IMG/VR virus record: IMGVR_UViG_3300035670_000657
Coordinates: 1 to 37,307 of that record
Source: a virus
DNA length: 37,307 nt
Strand: one strand, 5' to 3'
The notes beneath the pieces are model-generated. The model made no database searches. It had not been told where the DNA came from and saw only the letters and a list, made by a program, of their open reading frames with translations. This document shows positions 9,901-17,051 of the stretch, piece by piece. The translations under genes were made by a program, and so were the position numbers. Every line of letters begins with the position of its first letter. Position 1 is the first letter of the stretch.

Positions 9901-10055
9901 GTGTCGAAACCTTGCCGCTTTTTGATCTCCCCTTGCTTTGAGATTTGGAAGTTATCAAGGGTGGCTGCCTGTTGCATGGGCAGCAGTTTAGAGTCCACTT
10001 TGGTGTTGACACCCTGTGGGGTCACGATTGGCACAAGCTGTTTTTGTAATGGCAT
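6960..10055 (-). CDS. Tail nozzle / head-stabilisation protein (tail tubular protein B-like)
   Basis: The product has 1031 residues and is beta-rich throughout with no membrane segment. The N-terminus (IVTPQGVNTKVDSKLLP, then LDNFQISKQGEIKKRQGFD) is the typical opening of podoviral tail-nozzle or stabilisation proteins, which start with a GVNTKxDxxxL pattern and a G-x-hydrophobic-x-KRxGF pattern. A beta-propeller-like body fits this family. In this class the protein forms the ring closing the tail below the connector. It lies just downstream of a tail-fibre gene (8-bp gap) and upstream of the internal proteins, as in other short-tailed phages. The exact family (T7 gp12-like or P22-like) cannot be decided by eye. 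Confidence 0.7.
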   Translation of the reverse strand: MPLQKQLVPIVTPQGVNTKVDSKLLPMQQAATLDNFQISKQGEIKKRQGFDTIKPLPINNSARGVFDLDGRLLVATEVDASLAGPAVSNIFRLQEYNASSDTYIARGVFGNYRHQLTTQTYDDEEQTQVSVASVGGYYVVGCVVYRGTVLQGVRVLVFDGESTSTLMTSFSIASQDRVKVCFRDNNSVYVTTALLGNANLNTRILSLVDMSLSGATITAGTLSTTQPNFDVKYSALAGKSLVLWNTGASVVMAYLTSTGAQEPSPTPVTFTSHNGSGCVSLCVEDTYGDSGFIGVFYARDTGGAPYTVTYYMMPINWVNVASAAAGPWTYTPSSVVTQITCNVLGANQRVALQVTGSLASFQPINSQVLIVEFGPLSTLLATVRSVGLRSEATGSLVAVAHESVLQPTGFLFDLFQLKTVAKFNALESGGLAGARGAIGTSGYTLARSCLSPLFKPTLTGFPSSQLTLFTTTKTGLISQAGQLFGTRNIARIDFSSDSPPQGVVSRGLYLSGSQVDFFDGRQLAEAGFYLFPENVTSTAIAAGTATAGAYGWAVTYSFEDAYGNRWESAPQLGNTTLALNQQIELVVPTLRLTNKTGVVINTYRTVANGSILYRCEAVSGGVTYSPTNPLFNSTSTDSITLTLNPPTPDTAIESNAILYTTGGVLENDQPPSCCHISLYRGRMVYTGLEKKYQLAYSKTFSSFEPANYNASFTIEAGSEDLRAEGLTASQTLDDKLLLFAPTAILALSGQGPLNTGLQSDFDRPVLIASDVGSTNPNSIVLYSQGVLFQSLKGIYQIDRGLQVSYIGAPVEDYKGLTITSASLIDNKNEVRFTSVGTNPSTLVFNYFFNQWMSHSGLPANAGGVVGGVHTLCLTDGHVVQETEGYSDSGVLIPSTLETGWLATAIQGYQRVYRFLFVGDIKSATGISVNLSYDYNTFPTEEYRITSVQMFPQLESGSQPFGTGLYGGQYQGYAQFMVMPATQKCQAIKIKLVDSPSPQELGEGFRLSAITALVGAKAGTQKLPAGQRAAKI

Positions 10056-10063
10056 AAGGTGTC

Positions 10064-11203
10064 CTAATTGTGGATGGTGACAAAGAGCCGCACACTCAAC
10101 CCCGCTAAGGCAGGTAAATTGCCAGCCGATAAAATCTGAGTTGAATTAAAAGACAGTTGGCCTAGAGCCGTATACCCCCGGATGTCATTCCATGTGCTGC
10201 CACCGCCAAACACCCAACCCGACACGTCCCAAATCACAGCAGAGCCTAGGCCATGGGTGTAAACAAGCCGTCCAGTGCCATCCAGGTTGGTTGTAAATGT
10301 GCGCTGTATCATGTAGTTAGATGCTGTTCTTACCCCCCCAGGGGCATCGAGCGTGGTCGTCACAGCCAGGCCGCCCGTTATCTGTGAATTGCCCGTCACT
10401 GCAATGCCGCCCGTGATACCAGCCCCACCGCTGGCCACCGTCAAAGGCCCATTCACATAACAATTGGAGTCGGTGATAAGACTCCCACCCACCCAACACG
10501 TCTTTCCTATGCCCACACCACCCAAGGTCACAATCGAGCCTGTTGTTTTTGAGCCGCTTTGTGTGGCCCCTTGCCAGGTCAGGATGCTAGCCGTATCACC
10601 CAATGTGGGGCTTGCCGCTACCGCCACCACGCCGCTGCTGTTTAATGTCATAAACTGGGGGCTGGCTGGCGGTGGGCTAGCTGGCAGGGTCAGCGTGTAA
10701 GAGCTAGTCGCAGCATGGGTCAATTTGATCGTGTTGCCAAAGTTCACAGACAAAATGAGATCCCGGCACCGCAAGTCAGCATACGTCCCGGCGTCATAGA
10801 AAAAAGAATATTGCTGGCCCGCAAACGTGGCACTGGCAGGAGAGGCAAGGCCCGCAATATTGCCACTAGCACCCGCTACACTGCCCCCATTTGTGATTTG
10901 CACATCGGTGAGCCCATTGGCATAAAACAAATCGCCGTTTTTGATGTAAATATCCGCAGCATCACTAGCAATCAGCGAGCTTGTTTGGCTCACAAACTTC
11001 ACTGACTTTAAATCTATTATTTTATTCTCATTGATTGTTAAGTCTGTGTTGATGCTCAGCCCACTTGGTGTCACAGGCACACCCTTGCCAGAGCTGTGGT
11101 CGTGGGCATCAATTATCGACGCATTGGCATTGAGTTCATTGGCCCAATCAGGGCCTTGTGTGCCAGGGGTTGGTTGACTGAGGCCCATATTTGTTGTTGC
11201 CAT
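10064..11203 (-). CDS. Tail fibre protein
   Basis: This 379-residue, Gly/Thr/Ser-rich, repetitive beta protein starts like many phage fibres: a short LSQPTPGTQGPDWANELNAN segment followed by IDAHDHSSGKGVPVTPSGL, a virion-attachment pattern. The middle consists of repeated short beta strands (TGSIVTLGGVGIG, VASGGAGITGGIAV) of the trimeric fibre-shaft type. The C-terminus is a compact beta domain likely to bind the receptor. The larger fibre encoded at 28-30.8 kb has similar shaft repeats, so the virion may carry two fibre types. An AAAGGG ribosome site precedes the ATG at 11203. Confidence 0.8.
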   Translation of the reverse strand: MATTNMGLSQPTPGTQGPDWANELNANASIIDAHDHSSGKGVPVTPSGLSINTDLTINENKIIDLKSVKFVSQTSSLIASDAADIYIKNGDLFYANGLTDVQITNGGSVAGASGNIAGLASPASATFAGQQYSFFYDAGTYADLRCRDLILSVNFGNTIKLTHAATSSYTLTLPASPPPASPQFMTLNSSGVVAVAASPTLGDTASILTWQGATQSGSKTTGSIVTLGGVGIGKTCWVGGSLITDSNCYVNGPLTVASGGAGITGGIAVTGNSQITGGLAVTTTLDAPGGVRTASNYMIQRTFTTNLDGTGRLVYTHGLGSAVIWDVSGWVFGGGSTWNDIRGYTALGQLSFNSTQILSAGNLPALAGLSVRLFVTIHN

Positions 11204-11223
11204 GAATTGCCCTTTAAGATGTG

Positions 11224-11251
11224 ATTTGAGTTTTTTTATCTTAGCTCAAAT
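11224..11251. other. Inverted repeat in the divergent region before the tail fibre gene
   Basis: ATTTGAG (11224-11230) and CTCAAAT (11245-11251) form a 7-bp inverted repeat around a T/A-rich 14-base loop. A tandem 9-bp duplication with the core TTATTCGGC follows at about 11255-11272. The whole gap (11204-11291) separates divergent genes and must hold any local promoters, but I see no good -35/-10 pair. The repeat could be an operator or a weak terminator. Confidence 0.35.
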
Positions 11252-11291
11252 TGGGCTTATTCGGCTTATTCGGCTTTAGATTGGAATTGCC

Positions 11292-11594
11292 ATGAAACCA
11301 AAGCGTATCCATGTCCCAGACCAGTCTCTTATGAGAGTCCAGGATGCTATAGCTGACACCATCAATAAATGGCCCGATTTTTTATACTCGGCTCAGCTCA
11401 TAGGGCCATTTAATCTTGTCACAGGGGATAACATCATTAATCACGGCCTAGACACCGTGCTACAGGGGTGGCTTGTGGTGAGGAGAAGCACAGGAGCTGT
11501 TTTATACGACAAACAGACCACAAACCGGGTGCCTAACAAAACCCTTATCGTCAATTCCTCAACTAATGTCACAATCTCTCTGATTGTTTTTTAA
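11292..11594 (+). CDS. Small beta-rich protein (hypothetical, possibly virion-related)
   Basis: This 100-residue protein is not recognised with certainty. The second half is a run of beta strands (FNLVTGDNIINHGLD, GWLVVRRSTGAVLYDKQ, TLIVNSSTNVTISLIVF). The pattern N-x-hydrophobic-x-HGL, G-W-hydrophobic-V, and a strand ending in IxVF is seen in small proteins near phage tail genes. It is the first gene of the plus-strand insertion and keeps the GC content of the structural genes. Its ribosome site is weak (TTGGAATT). It is followed 22 bp later by the ParB-like gene. It may be an accessory tail component rather than part of the modification pair. Confidence 0.55.
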   Translation: MKPKRIHVPDQSLMRVQDAIADTINKWPDFLYSAQLIGPFNLVTGDNIINHGLDTVLQGWLVVRRSTGAVLYDKQTTNRVPNKTLIVNSSTNVTISLIVF

Positions 11595-11616
11595 TCAATA
11601 TAAATAAAGGTCAAAA

Positions 11617-12525
11617 ATGAAACAAAAACTTAAACATGACATCAAATATCTGCCCGTTGACACGCTACACCCTTATAAACACAATGCCCGCACCCACAGC
11701 GGTGAACAGGTCGACAGAATAGCTAGTAGCATTCAGGAATTTGGATTCTTAAACCCCATCCTCATTGATAGCGCAAGTAAAACCATACTAGCTGGCCATG
11801 GGCGGTTATTAGCAGCTAAAAAACTAGGCCTTGAGACCGTGCCTGTGGTGGCATTTAATCACCTCACCGATGCCCAAAGGAAAGCCTATACGCTAGCTGA
11901 TAACAAACTTGCCTTAGATGCTGGCTGGGACTATGAGCTGCTAAAAATAGAACTCGATGAGCTGAAACTAGAAGACTTTGACTTGGATATGATTGGCTTT
12001 GGTGAGTTTGAAACCCAAGTGGATAGCATTTTAAACCCAGGTCACTCTAGCTTAGGCACTCCTGGCACACAAACCACACCACCCATATTTGAGCCTAACC
12101 TTCCTAAAGAATCTCCTTATACTCAAAAGACGAATCGGCCTCTTTATGAGAAGACTCGAGAAGAAAAACCGGCTTTGGAGACGTTGTATTCATTTGAGAA
12201 AACGAAAGAATTATTAGATGAAATAGAGTCTAGTGATCAAGATTTATCAATGCAAGAAAAAGAGTTTCTGAAATTAGCTGCTTATCGTCACACGGTTTTT
12301 AATTTTGAACACATCGCAGAATATTATTGTCATAGTAATAAAAAAGTACAAAAGCTTTTTGAAAACAGTGCTTTAGTGATAGTGGATTTCGATGATGGGA
12401 TAAAAAATGGTTGGATCAAATTATCGAAAACATTAGATGAGATCTATAATGAAGATTTCAAATTGAATGAATTGAAGATAGAAAAAGAAAAAACAGAGGG
12501 TTTATCAGATGACGATGAGTATTAA
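11617..12525 (+). CDS. ParB/Srx-fold protein with C-terminal domain typical of DNA-modification loci
   Basis: The product has 302 residues. Residues ~8-130 form a ParB-N/Srx-like domain: PxxTLHPYxxNARTH, then IASSIQEFGFLNPILID, and the nucleotide/phosphate-binding ILAGHGRLLAAKKLG (GHGR at 60-63), ending with AYxLADNKLAL. This version (GHGR, not GERR) is the one often found with phage DNA methylases and base-modification genes rather than with plasmid partition. Residues ~195-285 form a separate helical domain (EFLKLAAYRHTVFNFEHIAEYY, then SALVIVDFDDGIKNGWIKLS) that I associate with ParB proteins next to TAGT genes; this is from memory. No catalytic methylase motif was seen. It overlaps the glycosyltransferase gene by 17 bp. 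GC content drops sharply inside this gene after about 12180. Confidence 0.7.
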   Translation: MKQKLKHDIKYLPVDTLHPYKHNARTHSGEQVDRIASSIQEFGFLNPILIDSASKTILAGHGRLLAAKKLGLETVPVVAFNHLTDAQRKAYTLADNKLALDAGWDYELLKIELDELKLEDFDLDMIGFGEFETQVDSILNPGHSSLGTPGTQTTPPIFEPNLPKESPYTQKTNRPLYEKTREEKPALETLYSFEKTKELLDEIESSDQDLSMQEKEFLKLAAYRHTVFNFEHIAEYYCHSNKKVQKLFENSALVIVDFDDGIKNGWIKLSKTLDEIYNEDFKLNELKIEKEKTEGLSDDDEY

Positions 12526-13378
12526 AAATTTTGCTGTTTTTATTTTAACGCATGGCCGAGCTTCTAACGTCATCACTTATCAGACTTTGAGAAGACAAGG
12601 TTATACAGGCCTTATTTATCTTTTGGTTGATGATGAAGATAAACAGATAGACGATTATAGGAAGCTTTATGGAAAACAAGTCATTGTTTTTAATAAACAG
12701 AAAGCGATAGATTTCACAGATAGCGGCGATAACTTTCTCAAACGGAATAGCGTTGTTTATGCCCGTAACTATAATTTTGTTATAGCGAAAGAGTTAGGGG
12801 TTGATTATTTTTTACAATTGGATGACGATTATACGTATTTCACACATACTTATGATAATGAAAGAAATTATATAACTTCTAAAAATCGTATAAATTCTTT
12901 AGACAAAGTTTTTAATGCAATGACATTGTTTTTAATTGAGACACAAGCTCATAGTGTAGCGATGAGCCAAGGTGGTGATTTTATTGGTGGTATAGGAACA
13001 GTCGGAAAGAATTATATTTTATATAACCGGTTTTCCCGTAAAGTCATGAATGCCTTTTTTATGAACACTAAAAAACCATTTAAATTTATGGGTCGAATCA
13101 ATGAAGATGTGAATGCTTATGTGAGTTTAGGCAGCACTGGCCATTTGTTTATCACAGTGCCAAGAGTGCGGTTAGAACAACGTGTGACGCAAACCAACCC
13201 CGGCGGTCTGACAGACATCTATAAAGATTTAGGCACTTATGTGAAATCTTTTTATTCTGTGCTTTATTCCCCAAATACAGTTCTTATCACAATGATGGGT
13301 GTTATAAATCCCCGTCTGCATCACAGTGTGAAATGGTCAACTGCTGTTCCAAAGATAATTGATTCAAATTCTCTATAG
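12509..13378 (+). CDS. TET-associated-type glycosyltransferase (TAGT-like), candidate DNA base hypermodification enzyme
   Basis: The product has 289 residues with a GT-A-like N-terminal half: HGRASN (15-20), a Rossmann strand and VDDED (40-44), LYGKQVIVFNK, YARNYNFVIAKELGVDYF and the metal-binding LDDDY (104-108). This order (GR-x-N, VDDxD, F-x-K, ARN, LDDDY) matches the TAGT family described by Iyer and Aravind. In phages that family adds sugars to oxidised 5-methylcytosine. The C-terminal half includes GGDFIGGIGTVGKN and GRINEDVNAYV, as expected for substrate binding. The ribosome site GAGGG lies within the end of the ParB-like gene. The DNA is very AT-rich (20% GC at 12841-12900), unlike the flanking structural genes. 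No TET dioxygenase or C5-methyltransferase gene was recognised elsewhere, so the acceptor base is unknown. Confidence 0.75.
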   Translation: MTMSIKNFAVFILTHGRASNVITYQTLRRQGYTGLIYLLVDDEDKQIDDYRKLYGKQVIVFNKQKAIDFTDSGDNFLKRNSVVYARNYNFVIAKELGVDYFLQLDDDYTYFTHTYDNERNYITSKNRINSLDKVFNAMTLFLIETQAHSVAMSQGGDFIGGIGTVGKNYILYNRFSRKVMNAFFMNTKKPFKFMGRINEDVNAYVSLGSTGHLFITVPRVRLEQRVTQTNPGGLTDIYKDLGTYVKSFYSVLYSPNTVLITMMGVINPRLHHSVKWSTAVPKIIDSNSL

Positions 13379-13383
13379 TAGTT

Positions 13384-13416
13384 CACCACAATCACACCAC
13401 AATCACACCACAATCA
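13384..13416. repeat. Three tandem 11-bp repeats between convergent genes
   Basis: CACCACAATCA occurs three times in perfect tandem. The array fills the gap between the glycosyltransferase stop and the connector gene, and the last TCA is the connector stop codon on the opposite strand. It marks the right-hand boundary of the plus-strand insertion and could be a recombination scar. No stem-loop was seen. Confidence 0.8.
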
Positions 13417-14085
13417 CAATAAAAATGTGGGCAAATAAAGATTGTCGTTGATGGTGTCCACGTCAACAACCACCTTGGGAAAGCTGGAATCCTGGTCAGC
13501 CACCATGGTCTGCACCCGCACCCTTTGGGCTGCTAACTCTTGGGCCAAAAGGGTGGTGTCAGACTCCTCTTTAGCTAACATCTTCAAGGCCACAAACAAA
13601 ATCAAAAACTCGTCAAACCCAAGCGTGTCCACATCTGTGGTGGTGAGTGCTGGCACTACGGCAAGAGGTGTGTAGTACAGCTTAAGCTGGCCTGCTCCTG
13701 GGATAGGGGTAAAGCGGATCTTGTCGCCTAGCAGTGTGTAGCGGTAAACAGGGCCGGCAATGGTGGTCAGCCCAGCATACTTATACCGATTGCGCTCAAG
13801 GAATTGAAAGGGCCGCAAGGTGATTGGGCTGCCCACGTTGTTAATCAAATCCACACCCAAGAGCTTGTAAAAATCAGTGGGTAGCAAGTAGTCCTGCTGG
13901 CCATTCACAAGAGTGATGTCGAATGTGGACAGGTAGTACTGGTTATTGGATTGGACAAGCTCATCATAAAAATTTTGATAAGCCAGTTTGAGATAACCTA
14001 GAGCCTCAGCGTCAGAGACAAACTGAGAACCCACTTGGTCGGCACGCTGGCGGGCTTGTTCTATGAGAGAAGATGCATGAGTCAT
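13414..14085 (-). CDS. Head-tail connector / adaptor protein (tail tubular protein A-like)
   Basis: The product has 223 residues. A helical N-terminus (ASSLIEQARQRADQ, then DAEALGYLKLAYQNFYDELVQ) is followed by a beta core (YYLSTFDITLVNGQQDYLLPTDFYKLLGVD, GDKIRFTPIP, LKLYYTPLA) and a C-terminal helix (LILFVALKMLAKEESD). This helix, beta barrel, helix layout with YxLPxDFYKLxGVD is typical of the ring protein that sits between portal and nozzle in short-tailed phages. It lies between the capsid genes and the fibre/nozzle genes, which supports the call. The AAAGG ribosome site is good. Which named family it belongs to (T7 gp11-like or P22 gp4-like) is not decided here. Confidence 0.75.
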   Translation of the reverse strand: MTHASSLIEQARQRADQVGSQFVSDAEALGYLKLAYQNFYDELVQSNNQYYLSTFDITLVNGQQDYLLPTDFYKLLGVDLINNVGSPITLRPFQFLERNRYKYAGLTTIAGPVYRYTLLGDKIRFTPIPGAGQLKLYYTPLAVVPALTTTDVDTLGFDEFLILFVALKMLAKEESDTTLLAQELAAQRVRVQTMVADQDSSFPKVVVDVDTINDNLYLPTFLL

Positions 14086-14117
14086 GGGTGGCCTTTCCTT
14101 TCTTTAGTAGGGCAAGC

Positions 14118-14432
14118 TCACCGCTTCTTGCCCTTCCCTAGAATGACAGAGATAATGCCACCGGGGCCCTTTTCCTCGGAAGGGCCCTCCTCCACTTCCT
14201 CTTCCTCTTCTCCACTCATCATGTCGCAAGCTGTATCAAGTGCAATAAATGCCTCAACAAGCCCCTTGGCATCACCCGACTTAATGGCATCTATAAAATC
14301 CTGGGCTGCTAGCTCGGCATCACTGCCGCCCGGCTCCCTGTCACTTTCCGTGCCTGTGTCTTCTGATTCCATGTATTCCGGTTTCTTTTTGATGGCTGGT
14401 AAATCATCAGTTGGCTTTTTCATCATCAGCAT
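14118..14432 (-). CDS. Small acidic virion-region protein (hypothetical)
   Basis: The product has 104 residues with a basic start (MLMMKKP), an Asp/Glu-rich body, a helix (AQDFIDAIKSGDAKGLVEAFIALDTACDMM), a run of Glu (GEEEEEVEEG) and a basic tail (LGKGKKR). It has an AAAGGAG ribosome site 6 bases before the ATG and lies between the connector and a small structural gene. Small acidic proteins at this place can be head-assembly or decoration factors, but I do not recognise a family. Confidence 0.65.
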   Translation of the reverse strand: MLMMKKPTDDLPAIKKKPEYMESEDTGTESDREPGGSDAELAAQDFIDAIKSGDAKGLVEAFIALDTACDMMSGEEEEEVEEGPSEEKGPGGIISVILGKGKKR

Positions 14433-14456
14433 AGCATTCTCCTTTAGCTAATAGAG

Positions 14457-14849
14457 TTAAGGTGTTAATGCCACACGGGATAAATCAATCCTAAATCTGA
14501 CAACAGCCCCATCATCAACCTCTGCCACCACTTGGGTGTCGGGCCGGTAAATCTTCACCACAATGGTGTTGGTGGCCAAGTTGAGAGAGCTTAAGGTCAC
14601 AAGCTGGCCCTTGCCTGGAGTCACGGTTGCTATCAGCACACTGGCAGTCAATTGCAACAGAGCAGCGTACTGGTCTTGCAAGGTGATGGTGTAGGTGCCC
14701 GTGCCGCTTTTGGCCACGCTAAAACCCTTGCATAGCGTGCTGCCTGCACTGTCTATCGTGCCGCTTGTGGTCGTGGTCACAACGCCATACAAGCTCACAG
14801 TCTCGCGGTTTAATGAGCCACGCAGCGGGTAATACATCCGATTCGACAT
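14457..14849 (-). CDS. Small beta-rich head protein candidate (decoration or head-fibre-like)
   Basis: The product has 130 residues and is almost entirely beta-forming: TVSLYGVVTTT, SGTYTITLQDQYAALLQLTAS, NTIVVKIYRPDTQVVAEVDDGAVVRFRIDLS. The pattern SGTGxYTITLxDxY with a C-terminal RFRIDLS strand is common in small structural proteins encoded right after the capsid gene. The ribosome site GGGAGACT is strong. Decoration or outer-capsid protein is the best guess; the virion location is inferred from position only. Confidence 0.6.
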   Translation of the reverse strand: MSNRMYYPLRGSLNRETVSLYGVVTTTTSGTIDSAGSTLCKGFSVAKSGTGTYTITLQDQYAALLQLTASVLIATVTPGKGQLVTLSSLNLATNTIVVKIYRPDTQVVAEVDDGAVVRFRIDLSRVALTP

Positions 14850-14908
14850 GATTTAGTCTCCCTTAAGGTATAGGATCTGCCGCCAAAAGCCCCCGCTAGT
14901 GACGGCTA

Positions 14909-14944
14909 ACAATAAAAATAAACACTAGACTTATACAAGCCTAG
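14909..14944 (-). terminator. Terminator-like hairpin just after the capsid gene
   Basis: On the minus strand CTAGGCTT-GTAT-AAGTCTAG forms an 8-bp stem with one G-U pair (14925-14944), followed by the U-rich tract TGTTTATTTTTATT. It lies directly after the major capsid stop codon at 14946. A partial terminator here would raise capsid mRNA relative to downstream tail genes, a common phage arrangement. Confidence 0.65.
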
Positions 14945-14945
14945 C

Positions 14946-16160
14946 TTAACCTAAAAGACATTTAGCGTTCCAGCCAGGAGCGGAACATGCGACGTTCAGG
15001 TAACTATAGACTTGCGCCCTGACACTATCTGCTGTTGTTGAACGCAGCATCGAAAGCCCGTCACCTGTGTAAATCTCTACCATTTGGCCCAGTGAACAGA
15101 TCTTCCAGGTGTCCAGTTGCAAAAAGTAAGCAATGTTGCGTGGGCATGACCTGTCAGCTAGCACCTTAATAGGCCCACTCATGCCTTGTATTTCAAAGGT
15201 CTGGAAGCCCACTTCCCCCACTTTCAATTCTTGGTAAATCACCCGTGAGCCAAGCGACTTGGCTAAATTGAGGTATTGGGCTGGGGACAAGATGATGTGG
15301 CTCACTTTACCACCGGCTGTATACACAACAGAGTCCATGTCTAACATGGCTTCCTCAATTGGAATGCCGGTTTTGTCTAGGTAGGTGCCATACAAACGGC
15401 TATCCACTGACCGGTCAACGCCAAAGAAGTTATCACCGGGAGTTGGGGCTACACTTGGGATCCAAGCGTCTAGACCTTTGATACATGCTGCCTGGTTACC
15501 GCTGATATACACATAGTCGCCGGTGGCTAGCACAGGGGTCAGCGTGGCACCCGAGGCTGATAACGTGATTGTGCCTGTTGGGCGGTCGATGGCCGTGATT
15601 TGCAACGTGCCCGTCTTTAAGCCAGTACCAGCAGCAGAGGTGGAGAACCGAAGCTGGGTGCCAATTTCAAGAGTGATAGCCTGGGTGGGGTTTTCAAGAG
15701 TGATAGTGGTGGTCACACCTGAGGTGGAGCTAAGGCGGCCCACAACACCAGCACCGTCACGGAATATCTCAAGGCCAAGTTGGTTAGACAGTGACCGTAA
15801 AGCCCCATCGACCTCCATTTTGACTGCACTGATGAAGGCCCCTTCATTCCCTTCTGATGCCTTGAGTATTTCGTTCTGCACCTCTGCCAAACTGTATTTT
15901 TTGGCACGGGATAGCAAGAAGGCTTTGAGTGTGGACTGGGTGGGAAGGGCTGAACCACTATTGGCTGCCACACTAAAGTCTGCACTTGTGTTTTGTGGCG
16001 CACCGATGATTAAAGGGATTTTTTTGTAGTCGCCTTTGAAGTCATTTTCCTTGCTTATCACGGCGATAGTCGGATTATTTTGAAAAATGAAACTTTCTAA
16101 AGCCCAGGTTGGGTAAAGGGTCTTCAACGCCGCCTGGAAGGCTGAAAAATCTAATGCCAT
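14946..16160 (-). CDS. Major capsid protein
   Basis: The product has 404 residues. The opening (a hydrophobic-aromatic stretch, FIFQNNPTIAVISKENDFKGDYKKIPLIIG) is characteristic of HK97-fold capsid proteins of this podovirus type. Next comes a long helix with KKYSLAEVQNEILKA and DGALRSLSNQLGLEIFRDG (spine helix). A beta-rich insertion of about 90 residues (~120-210) follows, then the P-loop/axial region (DSVVYTAGGKVSHIILSPAQYLNLAK). It is followed in the operon by small head genes and preceded by the scaffold, the standard order. AAGGAGAG lies before the ATG and a terminator-like hairpin follows the stop. HK97-fold assignment is from pattern; no search was possible. Confidence 0.85.
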   Translation of the reverse strand: MALDFSAFQAALKTLYPTWALESFIFQNNPTIAVISKENDFKGDYKKIPLIIGAPQNTSADFSVAANSGSALPTQSTLKAFLLSRAKKYSLAEVQNEILKASEGNEGAFISAVKMEVDGALRSLSNQLGLEIFRDGAGVVGRLSSTSGVTTTITLENPTQAITLEIGTQLRFSTSAAGTGLKTGTLQITAIDRPTGTITLSASGATLTPVLATGDYVYISGNQAACIKGLDAWIPSVAPTPGDNFFGVDRSVDSRLYGTYLDKTGIPIEEAMLDMDSVVYTAGGKVSHIILSPAQYLNLAKSLGSRVIYQELKVGEVGFQTFEIQGMSGPIKVLADRSCPRNIAYFLQLDTWKICSLGQMVEIYTGDGLSMLRSTTADSVRAQVYSYLNVACSAPGWNAKCLLG

Positions 16161-16172
16161 TATTGGCTCTCC

Positions 16173-17051
16173 TTATTTTTTTGTCATCAGCGAGGCTGCA
16201 AGTTGTATGCGCTCCGCCTCACTCAGTTTCCTGTCTGCACCACTAGCACCCATAGGGGCACTTGGCATGGTGCGCTGCTTATAAGCCTGGCTTGTATAAC
16301 TTGGCACTGGGCCAGGGCTCCGCTCTTGGAATTGAGGTGTCTGCATGGGTGTGCCCAAGTGGGCTTTGAACATGCGGCTGACCTTATCTAGTTTTCCATA
16401 ACGTTTATTGAACTGATCCTCTAATTCTGATTCTAACAGCTTAATGGCTTCAGTTGTGTCGAGCACCTCACCGTTTTTCTCATACCAACTCTTGATGAGC
16501 TGATACAAAGTGTCATCGGGGGCGTCGTGAGCCTTGAGAAACTCAGCGTCAGAATCCTGTATGGCCTTGCTCAACTGCCACTTAAATTCACGCTCCTGTC
16601 TCTCAACTTGTAGCCTCTGGGACTCTAATTCTTTTTCCTCTAACTTTTTTTGAAACTCAGACTTGGTGGACTCTAACTCTTTCCTCAGCTCCTCAACAAG
16701 AGCATTGGCACTGGGTTGCCCACCATTTAAAAAATACTCTTGCAGCTCATCAAAAGAAAGGCCGAGGTCGTCCAAGGCTGCCTTGGGGTTGAGCCTGGCA
16801 TTGGCTTTTTTCGATTCCCAGCCTGTGTATTTTTCTTTGTAGCTCTTGAGTTCCTCTAGTTCTTTTTTGAGGGCTTCTCTTTCACTTGCGAAGGATTCTC
16901 TCTCTTTACGCAGTGATTGTTCTTTTTTAGCTAGGCGGGCAAAAGCTGAGGAAAACTTAGAATCCCCGGTTGTTTCAGGTTGTTGAGTATCGCCGTTGTT
17001 AGGAACACCGGATTCAATTGAGGACTCTAAGTTAGAATCAAATTCTGGCAT
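16173..17051 (-). CDS. Capsid scaffolding protein
   Basis: The product has 292 residues, is highly charged and is predicted nearly all helical. A long coiled coil covers ~35-165 (KKEQSLRKERESFASEREALKKELEELKSYKEKY and a later KKLEEKELESQRLQVERQEREFKW run). A Pro/Ser/Met-rich linker and a short C-terminal helix (DRKLSEAERIQLAASLMTKK) follow; the latter fits the coat-binding end of scaffolds. It lies between portal and capsid genes with 12 bp to the capsid start, the classical position. The AAAGGAA ribosome site is good. No protease motif was found, so the scaffold is probably recycled or cut by a host enzyme. Confidence 0.85.
   Translation of the reverse strand: MPEFDSNLESSIESGVPNNGDTQQPETTGDSKFSSAFARLAKKEQSLRKERESFASEREALKKELEELKSYKEKYTGWESKKANARLNPKAALDDLGLSFDELQEYFLNGGQPSANALVEELRKELESTKSEFQKKLEEKELESQRLQVERQEREFKWQLSKAIQDSDAEFLKAHDAPDDTLYQLIKSWYEKNGEVLDTTEAIKLLESELEDQFNKRYGKLDKVSRMFKAHLGTPMQTPQFQERSPGPVPSYTSQAYKQRTMPSAPMGASGADRKLSEAERIQLAASLMTKK

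Noticed and set aside
11617-12525. ParB-like gene as a plasmid partition (ParB) protein supporting the phage-plasmid idea
   Set aside because: It has the GHGR variant, sits with a glycosyltransferase, lacks a ParA neighbour and lies away from the origin candidate; a modification-associated role fits better.
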